From Alloactinosynnema sp. L-07 (GTDB lineage: Bacteria > Actinomycetota > Actinomycetes > Mycobacteriales > Pseudonocardiaceae): a DNA stretch of 64,000 bases. Within the stretch, counting starts at the first letter, position 1; each line of letters opens with the position of its first letter. The stretch covers positions 4,216,001 through 4,280,000 of the forward strand of contig NZ_LN850107.1 of assembly GCF_900070365.1 (NCBI RefSeq). The letters are read 5' to 3'. The translations under genes and the position numbers were made by a program. Positions 42,796 to 49,666 of the stretch are shown piece after piece. The notes below the pieces were generated by a model. It worked only from the letters and a program-made list of their open reading frames with translations. It had not been told where the DNA came from and did no database searches.

Positions 42796-43626
42796 GTGGG
42801 CGCCCGCGAGCAGGACGCCCTGATCCGCCAGTTCGTGACCGGGCGCCGCACGCTTCGGTCCGCGTTGGTGGAGTACATCCGCCGCTGGTTCCTCACCTCG
42901 GAGTCCTTCCGGGACGCCGACGCCACCAGGTTCGTGAACCAGGTGGTTCCGGTGGCGTTGGGCGCGCAGCGGTCGATCGCGTCGGCGGCCTGGGCGTTCC
43001 AGGGCCGCATGCTGGCCGACCTGACCGGTGACCGGGCGGCGCCGGTGCCGTTGCGGGTGGATCAGGTCACCGGAGCCGCGCTGCGAGGCGTCGACCCTGA
43101 TGTGGTGTACCGCAGACCGTTCAACGAGATCTACCGCCAGCTCGGCGACGGGAAGTCCCTGACCGAGGCTGTGACGGCCGGGGAGCGCCGCGCGAAGCTG
43201 ATCGGCTTGACCGACCTGGAGTTGGCGGACACGCACGCGGCCCGCGAGATCCTGGCCACCGACCGCAGGCGGGCCCCGAGGTTCTTCCGCCGCGAGCTGA
43301 CCGGCGACGAGAACTGCGGTCTCTGTGTCATCGCCAGCACGCAGCGGTACCGCACCGGCGAGCTGATGCCGATCCACCCTGGCTGCGACTGCGTGCCAGT
43401 TCCGATCGCCGCGACGAAGGACCCTGGCCAGGTCATCGACCGCGCCCTGTTGGACGCCGCGCACGTCGCGATCGAGCAGAGGTTCGGCAAGTCCGACGTG
43501 TCGGGTCGTGCACCGGACTATCGAAAGATCTTGCTGGTGCGTGAGCACGGCGAGTTGGGCCCGGTGCTAACCGTGGCCAAGCACAGGTTCACCGGCGCCG
43601 AGGATGTTCCCGCCGCCGCTCGATAG
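42796..43626 (+). CDS. MuF-like minor head protein
   Basis: This 276-residue protein follows the portal gene. It has a helical N-terminus (residues 1-120). The core contains TDLELADTHAAREILATDR and CGLCVIASTQRYRTGELMPI...HPGCDC, the Cys/His pattern of MuF-type minor head proteins. It probably attaches to the portal inside the head and may be ejected with the DNA. Confidence 0.8.
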   Translation: MGAREQDALIRQFVTGRRTLRSALVEYIRRWFLTSESFRDADATRFVNQVVPVALGAQRSIASAAWAFQGRMLADLTGDRAAPVPLRVDQVTGAALRGVDPDVVYRRPFNEIYRQLGDGKSLTEAVTAGERRAKLIGLTDLELADTHAAREILATDRRRAPRFFRRELTGDENCGLCVIASTQRYRTGELMPIHPGCDCVPVPIAATKDPGQVIDRALLDAAHVAIEQRFGKSDVSGRAPDYRKILLVREHGELGPVLTVAKHRFTGAEDVPAAAR

Positions 43627-43671
43627 CGCGTTGCCGACACGGCGACCGTCCATACCCGACATGGGAGAGAC

Positions 43672-44367
43672 ATGCTCAAGCGCAGCAGGATGACCGGTTC
43701 TCGCTGGGCGCGCGTCATGCGCGACGGGAACGGCGACGGCGGCACCGGTGGCGGTGGCGGTGGCGGTGGCGGCCAGTCCGGCGGCACCACGGGTACCGGT
43801 GCGGGCGGCGATGGCGCGGGCAACCAGGGCAACGGCTCTGGTGCCGGGACCACCGACGACCGCGGCTATCCCGCGAATACACCGGTGGCGGAGATGTCCG
43901 CCGGTCAGCAGGCGGCCTACTGGAAGTTCCACTCGCGCAAGCACGAGGACCAGCTGAAGGGCCTCGGTCTGACTCCTGGCAAGGAGTCCGACGAGCTGAA
44001 GGACCTGCGGGCCGCTAGGGAAGAGCTGGAGAAGAAGCGCAACGCGGAGCTGTCCGATGTGGAACGGCTCACCAAGGAGCGCGACGACCTGGCCGCCAAG
44101 GCCCAGACGCTCGAGCTGAACAAGGTGCGAACCGACGCGGCCGCCGAGGCGAAGTTGCCCGCGGACCTGTGGGAGTTCATCACCGCGACCGACGCCGCCA
44201 CGGCGAAGCAGCAGGCTGAGAAGCTGGCCGAGAGGCTGAAGTCGACGTCGCAGACATCCGGATTCGATCAGGGCCACCGTCCCGCACCGCCCGCCAAGGG
44301 CCGTGACGCAGGCCTCGCCGAAGCTCAGCGCCGATTCAAGAAGCCGGCCAACACCACCCAAACCTGA
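43672..44367 (+). CDS. scaffolding protein
   Basis: This 231-residue protein is highly charged and helical, with a Gly-rich head (a run of nine Gly within GGTGG...GGQSGG). A coiled coil at residues about 100-165 (DELKDLRAAREELEKKR) comes next, and a basic tail ends it. Position directly before decoration and capsid genes is that of a scaffold. It starts after GGGAGAG. Confidence 0.8.
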   Translation: MLKRSRMTGSRWARVMRDGNGDGGTGGGGGGGGGQSGGTTGTGAGGDGAGNQGNGSGAGTTDDRGYPANTPVAEMSAGQQAAYWKFHSRKHEDQLKGLGLTPGKESDELKDLRAAREELEKKRNAELSDVERLTKERDDLAAKAQTLELNKVRTDAAAEAKLPADLWEFITATDAATAKQQAEKLAERLKSTSQTSGFDQGHRPAPPAKGRDAGLAEAQRRFKKPANTTQT

Positions 44368-44380
44368 CAGGGAGACCACC

Positions 44381-45085
44381 ATGACCGACATCTCGGTGTG
44401 GAACACCCCGTACCAGGTCGAGGACCGTTCGTGGCTGTTGAGCCCGCACGGCACCGACCCCGGTACGACGCCGTCCATCGTCCTGGACGTGTCCGCGTTC
44501 ACCGCGAACGTCCACTACCCCAACGGGTACATCCCGTCCGGCACGAACCTCGCCAAGTTCACCGCGAGCGGCCTGTACGGCCCGTACACGGTGTCCAACG
44601 AGGTGCAGACCATCACCGAGGGCGGCTCCGGTCTGACCTCGTTCACGCTCACGTGGAATGGGCAGACGACCGCGTCGCTCGACGACCAGGCCACCGCGGC
44701 GGAGATCAAGGCGGCGCTCGAGGCGCTCAGCAACATTCCGGCCGGGGCGATGACCGTCACTGGCAACCCGGGCGGCGTGTACACGGTCACCTTCGGTGGC
44801 GCGCTCGCGGGCACCGACGTGGCGCAGATGACGGCCACGCCGACCGGCGGCACGGGCACGGTGACGATCGCGACTACCACCGCTGGCGGCACCGAGGGTT
44901 CCGGCGGCCTGGAGGTGTGCGCCGGTCACCTGTTCGCGGCGACGAAGGTGCCGAACGTGGCGGACACGACGAAGGACGTCGGCGCCGCGCTGTTCGTCCA
45001 CGGGTTCGTGAAGCTGTCGAAGCTGCCGTTCGGCCTCAACGCCAACGGGCAGGCCGACTGCAAGCTCATCCACTACGTGCCCTGA
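44381..45085 (+). CDS. head decoration protein with inserted beta domain
   Basis: This 234-residue protein has a decoration-type frame: an N-terminal SWLLSPHGTDPGTTPSIVLD, and a C-terminal TTKDVGAALFVHGFVKLSKL that marks a lambda gpD-like end. Between them (residues about 70-170) lies a domain reading SFTLTWNGQTTASLDDQATA...GVYTVTFGGALAGTDV. This is a beta-sandwich repeat also found in bacterial surface proteins. It should make an outward knob on the capsid. It starts at ATG 44381 with GGGAGA upstream. Confidence 0.72.
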   Translation: MTDISVWNTPYQVEDRSWLLSPHGTDPGTTPSIVLDVSAFTANVHYPNGYIPSGTNLAKFTASGLYGPYTVSNEVQTITEGGSGLTSFTLTWNGQTTASLDDQATAAEIKAALEALSNIPAGAMTVTGNPGGVYTVTFGGALAGTDVAQMTATPTGGTGTVTIATTTAGGTEGSGGLEVCAGHLFAATKVPNVADTTKDVGAALFVHGFVKLSKLPFGLNANGQADCKLIHYVP

Positions 45086-45109
45086 CCGGCTGTCTGACTA
45101 GGAGAAATC

Positions 45110-46150
45110 ATGATTGTCTTCGACGGCCCGGTCGCGCCGGATGCCATCACCACGTTCGTTCGGGAAGTGCCGACTTCGACGGCCCACGTGTTGGACCAGC
45201 TGCTGCCCAACAGGTACTTCAACGACAACGAGATCGACTTCGAGGAGCTGACGCGCACGAACCGCGTCGCGCGGTTCCGCACCTACGACGGTCGGCTGCA
45301 CGTCAGCTCGCGGGACAGCGGGAAGACCTCGAAGGTCAAGCTGCCGCCCCTGTCCACCTCGCTGTCCAAGGGCGAGTACGAGCGGCTGCAGCTGGAGTTC
45401 GCGCGGACCGGCGGCACGAACAACGCCGCCCTCGAGCAGGCCATCTACAACGACTCGGAGAACCTCACCGGCGAGGTCCTCAACCGGATGGAGCTCGCCC
45501 GCGGCGACGTCCTCACGGACTTCAAGTTCACGATGATGGGCGACGCCGGTGAGCCCGGCGGCCTCGAGGCCGACTACGTCGCCCCGCCCGGGCACCTGGT
45601 CGCCCCGGGAACCCTGTGGTCGGACACCACGACCGCGACTGTCCTGTCGAACCTCGTGGCCTGGCACGACGTGTACGTCAACGACAACGGCTCCGGTGCC
45701 GGGTTCACGTGGACGTCCACGAAGGTCTCGCGGCTCATGCAGCGCAACAAGGAGATCATCGACGCGGTGCACGGCGCCACCGCGGGCCGCACGCGGGTCA
45801 CCATCGGTGAGCTGAACGCGCTGCTGGAGTCCGAGGGGCTGCCGGCGGTGCGCACCTACGACGCCAAGGTGGACGTCGACGGGGTCACGACGTCGATCAT
45901 CCCCGACGACCGGCTGATGTTCACCCCGACCGAACCGGGCAGCCTCGGCTACACCGCGTGGGGTATCTCGGCGACCGCGTTGGAGCTGGTCAACTCCAAC
46001 CGGTCCGAGCTGTCCTTCGAGGAGGCGCCCGGCATCGTCGGCGTCGTCATCAAGGAGGGCCCGCCGTTCCGCGAGTTCACCTTCGTCGACGCCGTGGGCA
46101 TGCCGGTCATCGCCAACCCGCGCGCCCTGATGGTCGCCGACGTCCTCTGA
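45110..46150 (+). CDS. major capsid protein
   Basis: This 346-residue protein is of the lambda gpE-like HK97-fold group (Phage_cap_E type). Recognisable blocks are FNDNEIDFEELTRTNRVARF, GEVLNRMELARGDVLTDFKF, and the terminal VIANPRALMVADVL. It forms the icosahedral shell and follows the scaffold and decoration genes. It starts at ATG 45110 after AGGAG. Confidence 0.9.
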   Translation: MIVFDGPVAPDAITTFVREVPTSTAHVLDQLLPNRYFNDNEIDFEELTRTNRVARFRTYDGRLHVSSRDSGKTSKVKLPPLSTSLSKGEYERLQLEFARTGGTNNAALEQAIYNDSENLTGEVLNRMELARGDVLTDFKFTMMGDAGEPGGLEADYVAPPGHLVAPGTLWSDTTTATVLSNLVAWHDVYVNDNGSGAGFTWTSTKVSRLMQRNKEIIDAVHGATAGRTRVTIGELNALLESEGLPAVRTYDAKVDVDGVTTSIIPDDRLMFTPTEPGSLGYTAWGISATALELVNSNRSELSFEEAPGIVGVVIKEGPPFREFTFVDAVGMPVIANPRALMVADVL

Positions 46151-46164
46151 TCGGAGAGCTCACG

Positions 46165-46545
46165 ATGCGCAAGCTGATCACGCACGTCCATGTCACGGAG
46201 ATCGGTGAGGACGGCAAGCCGACCGGCAGGTCGGGCACGTTCGGTCCCGCCGACGACCTGCCCGACTGGGCGCGCGCGGCGATCACCAACCCGTTCGTGT
46301 GGGACGGGCCGGTCGACGAAGCCGAGGTGCGCGAGGCGATGGTCACCGTTCCGCCCCTGCCGGACGGGGTGACCGGCGCCTCAGTGAGCACCGGTGACGA
46401 GGTCGACCCGAATCGCCCGCGGGGCAACGCGTCCCGCCCGGACTGGGCGGCCTACGCGGGGAGCCTGACTCCGCCGGTGGAGGTGACCGGGGCGATGAGC
46501 CGCGACGACATCATCGCCGCGGTCGACGCCAGGCCGAGGGGCTAG
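46165..46545 (+). CDS. head-associated small protein with shared C-terminal module
   Basis: This 126-residue protein is acidic, starts at ATG 46165 after GGAGAG and lies between capsid and connector genes. Its C-terminal 40 residues (GNASRPDWAAYAGSLTPPVE, then VTGAMSRDDIIAAVD) closely resemble a segment in the tail-chaperone protein at 48695. The role is unknown; it may be a cement or connector protein. Confidence 0.72.
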   Translation: MRKLITHVHVTEIGEDGKPTGRSGTFGPADDLPDWARAAITNPFVWDGPVDEAEVREAMVTVPPLPDGVTGASVSTGDEVDPNRPRGNASRPDWAAYAGSLTPPVEVTGAMSRDDIIAAVDARPRG

Positions 46546-46551
46546 TTCGCC

Positions 46552-46968
46552 GTGGCCACGGTCTACGCGGACGTGTCCGACGTCCAGCAGGCGCGGGGCC
46601 AGGAGATCCCGGAGTCCCAGCAGGACTGGGTGCAGGGACGGGTCGACGCCGCCCACCGCAGGTTGCGGTCGGCGGCGCCTGGCCTGGACGCGCGTGCCGC
46701 CGCTGGCGCCCTTGATCCGGACCTGGTCAAGGACGTCATCGTCGAGATGGTGCTTCGGGTTCTACGCAACCCGGAGGGCCTCCTCCGCGAGAACGACGGT
46801 GACTACGGCTATGGCCGCAGCGAGCGGGTCGGCTCCGGCGTTCTCGAAGTGACGGCGGCTGACCTCGAAGTACTGGGCTATGCCGGGGCGTCGACCTACT
46901 CGGTCACCTACCCCGACGGAGGGTTGCCCCGCCCGTGGATTCCCGACCCGTGCCGGAGTCAACGGTGA
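46552..46968 (+). CDS. head-tail connector (adaptor) protein
   Basis: This 138-residue protein has a helical N-terminal half (VSDVQQARGQEIPESQQDWV, then LVKDVIVEMVLRVLRNPEG) typical of the Gp15/Gp19-type adaptor that binds the portal. The C-terminal half ends with a Pro-rich tail. It starts at GTG 46552. Confidence 0.8.
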   Translation: MATVYADVSDVQQARGQEIPESQQDWVQGRVDAAHRRLRSAAPGLDARAAAGALDPDLVKDVIVEMVLRVLRNPEGLLRENDGDYGYGRSERVGSGVLEVTAADLEVLGYAGASTYSVTYPDGGLPRPWIPDPCRSQR

Positions 46969-47312
46969 GCCTCCTGGATGGCGGCCGGGAGACGGTGACC
47001 ATCTTCGCAATGGTGGACACCGTCGACCCCGACGGCAACACCGTGCGGAAGCCGTCGGCGACCGGCGTCGCGGTCGCGGCGTCGGTACAGCCGATCGCGT
47101 CAACCGAACCCGCAGTGGCCGGACAGCAGACCGTCACCACCTACCGAGTCCGGTGCAACCGCAACCAGCTCGTACCGGTTGGCCCGTGGGCACAGGTCGC
47201 GTGGCGGGGCCGTGACTGGGATGTCGACGGCGAACCGGCGCGCTACACCGGATCGACAGCCACCGCCCACGTCGCGTTCAGGATCCGGGCCCGCGTGTCG
47301 GCGGCCGTCTGA
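46965..47312 (+). CDS. head closure (stopper) protein
   Basis: This 115-residue protein starts in a GTGA overlap with the adaptor gene. It is strand-rich (TVTIFAMVDTVDPDGNTVRK, VAWRGRDWDVDGEPARYTG), like the SPP1 gp16-type stopper that closes the head after packaging. The call rests on order, size and pattern. Confidence 0.7.
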   Translation: MSLLDGGRETVTIFAMVDTVDPDGNTVRKPSATGVAVAASVQPIASTEPAVAGQQTVTTYRVRCNRNQLVPVGPWAQVAWRGRDWDVDGEPARYTGSTATAHVAFRIRARVSAAV

Positions 47313-47602
47313 TGGCCAAGGTCTACGACGGCACCGACGACTTCGTCGCGCACCTACCCGAGGTGCGCTCGGAAGTCAGGAAGGTCGCGGAGCAGGGCGC
47401 CGCGCGGGCGACCGCGATCCTGGCGGGCCACAAGCACACCGGGGCCATGCACATCGAGGTCACCCACGGCATCAAGACCGACTCGTTCGTGTCGCTTGTG
47501 GACCCGGACGACGGTGCCGTCGCTGCTGAGTTCGGTCACATCTCCGAGTCCGGCCGCGCAGTGCCGGGCATCAACGTTCTGAAGACGGCCTTCGACCTCT
47601 AA
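47312..47602 (+). CDS. DUF5403-type neck/tail completion protein
   Basis: This 96-residue protein shares one base with the preceding gene. VRKVAEQGAARATAILAGHK, and the following HTGAMHIEV and AAEFGHISESGRAVPGINVL, match the small DUF5403 family of actinophage head-tail proteins. It probably takes part in tail joining or neck assembly. Confidence 0.78.
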   Translation: MAKVYDGTDDFVAHLPEVRSEVRKVAEQGAARATAILAGHKHTGAMHIEVTHGIKTDSFVSLVDPDDGAVAAEFGHISESGRAVPGINVLKTAFDL

Positions 47603-47611
47603 GGAGGCCCG

Positions 47612-48028
47612 GTGACCTACCCCCGCCTGCTCCCGGATGTCGACGCACTGGTGACGGATCTACTGCGGCAGGCCCTGCCCGCGGCGGTCTCGATCCGCAC
47701 GGAGCTCCAATCGGACATGCTGCAGCATCTGCCGTACGTACTGGTGGAGAGTTCGACGAGCGACGATCATCCGCGGTTCGGCGCGTCCGCTCTGGTCGAG
47801 GTGAACTGCTGGACCGGCGACTCGCGGAGCGGGTGCGCCGCGCTGGCCGAGGGCGTGCGGGTCGCGCTGTACCTGGCGCACCGCGCGCAGACGGTCCGCC
47901 CTGCCGGTCACCTGTCCACCTACAGCCTGCCCGCCCCCGGTATCCGCCGGATCCCGTCGGGTGCCACAGGGGTTTGGCGGTACGCCGCCACCTATCAGCT
48001 GGGTATCCGGCCACCGGCCGCGCCCTGA
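47612..48028 (+). CDS. tail terminator protein
   Basis: This 138-residue protein starts at GTG 47612 after AAGGAG. Helix LPDVDALVTDLLRQALPAAV, then LPYVLVESSTSDD and VEVNCWTGDSRSGCAALAEG, fit the tail-terminator fold. It sits directly before the major tail protein, as usual. It caps the tail tube. Confidence 0.78.
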   Translation: MTYPRLLPDVDALVTDLLRQALPAAVSIRTELQSDMLQHLPYVLVESSTSDDHPRFGASALVEVNCWTGDSRSGCAALAEGVRVALYLAHRAQTVRPAGHLSTYSLPAPGIRRIPSGATGVWRYAATYQLGIRPPAAP

Positions 48029-48044
48029 TTCCTAAGGAGTCCAC

Positions 48045-48608
48045 ATGGGTCTCGACAACGGCGGTGTGGTCAAGCCCAGCATCGCTCACATCATGCTCGC
48101 GGCGGTCGACACCGTGGCGCCCACCGCGGCGGCGATCGACGGTCTGAGTGCGACCGCCCCTGTGCTGGCGGGGTGGACCAACTTCGGTCACACCTCGCTG
48201 GCCAACGACTTCTCCCCGTTCCTGGAGGGCGGCGAGTCGACGGTGGAAGGTAGCCGCCAGCTCGCGAAGCTGCGGGAGACGGTGGCCGCTACCACCGAGG
48301 GTCTCGTGGTCTCGTCGATGCAGACGACCTCGGAGATCCTGCAGCTCACCTACGGCGGGGGTACGACGCCCAGCGCTGGAAGGTTCGTGATCCCGTCGAC
48401 GAGCACGCCCATCGAACGGGCAGCGCTCATCGTCTACTTCGACGGGAACGTCATCGTCGCCGAATACCACTCCAAGTCGTCGATCCGTCGTGACGGAGCG
48501 ATCCGCAACGCCGCCAGCGGCTGGCTGGAGTTCCCGATCCGGATGACGTGGCTGCAGGGCGCGAACGCTGACGAGTGGATCGGCGAGACCATCGACGTCC
48601 TGGTGTGA
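48045..48608 (+). CDS. major tail tube protein
   Basis: This 187-residue protein starts at ATG 48045 after AAGGAG. It is strand-rich, with GWTNFGHTSLANDFSPFLEG, then TVEGSRQLAKLRETVAATTE and LEFPIRMTWLQG. It polymerises as the tail tube. Position and length fit, and it is followed by a terminator, which may set its high expression. Confidence 0.85.
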   Translation: MGLDNGGVVKPSIAHIMLAAVDTVAPTAAAIDGLSATAPVLAGWTNFGHTSLANDFSPFLEGGESTVEGSRQLAKLRETVAATTEGLVVSSMQTTSEILQLTYGGGTTPSAGRFVIPSTSTPIERAALIVYFDGNVIVAEYHSKSSIRRDGAIRNAASGWLEFPIRMTWLQGANADEWIGETIDVLV

Positions 48609-48618
48609 CCACTGACCC

Positions 48619-48655
48619 CTGGTGGCCGCCCGCTCGCAGGCCGGGCGGCCACCAG
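48619..48655 (+). terminator. terminator after major tail gene
   Basis: CTGGTGGCCGCCCG at 48619-48632 pairs perfectly with CGGGCGGCCACCAG at 48642-48655 over a nine-base loop. Eleven bases after the tail-tube stop, it would give more tube message than downstream message. There is no T tract. Confidence 0.75.
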
Positions 48656-48694
48656 GCCCCACCCAGTCTGCGGCCATGAGGAAGAGAGCCTGCG

Positions 48695-49258
48695 ATGTCC
48701 GAAGAGGACGAACAGTCCACGAGCCAACGATTCGCCGAAGAGGTCGCCGACGAGGCCAGGCCCTGGCCGGAAGACTGGCCCAACCTGCGCCCGTTCATCC
48801 AGCTGGATCGACGTGGGCGCGCCGACGTCATGACCGCTTACGCCACCGTCCTGGATCAGCTCCCCCAACTGCAGGGGGTCGTCGCCGATCAGGACCAAGC
48901 CGACCGCACCGAGCAGGACCCGGGTCGACCGAAGGCGAACGCCGGGCGACCCGCCTGGGCCGCCTACGCGGCCACCAAGGATGTGCGCGTCACCAAGGAC
49001 ATGGGGCGTGACGCGATCATCGCCGTCGTGGACGCGTCCGACCCGAAGACCCATCGAAAGATGGCCGACGACGCCCGCAAGTTCGCCCTGATCTCCAGGG
49101 TCGTGGCTGACCTGGTCGATGCGCTCTCACCGTGCGCGAACGACCAGGCCGCGTTCACGATGTGGGCCGACAAGGCGCCGGACACGGTGGTCCTGTCGAT
49201 GTTCATGCGCTACGTCAGGTCGTCCCAAGCCCCGGAAGCATCCAGCTCGTCGAGCTGA
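48695..49258 (+). CDS. tail assembly chaperone, short form (gpG-like)
   Basis: This 187-residue acidic, helical protein starts at ATG 48695. Its middle carries ANAGRPAWAAYAATKD and MGRDAIIAVVDAS, the module shared with the 46165 protein. The C-terminal half (KMADDARKFALISRVVADLV) resembles tail chaperones. It ends in a Ser run where a -1 shift would give the long form. Confidence 0.8.
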   Translation: MSEEDEQSTSQRFAEEVADEARPWPEDWPNLRPFIQLDRRGRADVMTAYATVLDQLPQLQGVVADQDQADRTEQDPGRPKANAGRPAWAAYAATKDVRVTKDMGRDAIIAVVDASDPKTHRKMADDARKFALISRVVADLVDALSPCANDQAAFTMWADKAPDTVVLSMFMRYVRSSQAPEASSSSS

Positions 49259-49662
49259 TCGACGCGCACGGCGAGGACCTGGAAGCCGACTTCCAGCACT
49301 ACCACGGGATCGACCTGCGGGACGTGTACCGCGGGACGCTCACCCCACGCCGTGCGCTCGCGCTCGCCGAGCGACTCCCCGAAGGCGGCGCCTACTGGGC
49401 GCACGTCGCGGAGACCACTCCGCACGACCCGACCGTGGTCGACACGTCGAAGCCGCTGCCGTGGATGGGATGGACGTATGAGCGGTTCCTGCTCCAGTCC
49501 ATCTTGGACGCCTTGAACGGGGCGAACTGGCAGCGCGGCGGCGGCAAGGGCAAGCAGCCGCCGCCGGGACGTAGGCCACAACTGAAGACGCCGACCGGCC
49601 GCGACCGGATGCGGCGAGCCGCACGGCCACCCACCAGCACTTCACGACGGCGAGGGGGGTAG
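49231..49662 (+). CDS. tail assembly chaperone extension (gpGT-like, -1 frameshift)
   Basis: A second frame, one base back, continues from the end of the short chaperone: GSIQLVELIDAHGEDLEADF, then DLRDVYRGTLTPRRALALAE, through to a basic tail. It has no start of its own that makes sense, and it directly precedes the tape measure gene. The shift probably occurs at C-CCG-GAA (49231-49237), which is not a perfect slippery heptamer, so the exact site is uncertain. Confidence 0.72.
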   Translation, partial: PGSIQLVELIDAHGEDLEADFQHYHGIDLRDVYRGTLTPRRALALAERLPEGGAYWAHVAETTPHDPTVVDTSKPLPWMGWTYERFLLQSILDALNGANWQRGGGKGKQPPPGRRPQLKTPTGRDRMRRAARPPTSTSRRRGG

Positions 49663-49666
49663 GTCG

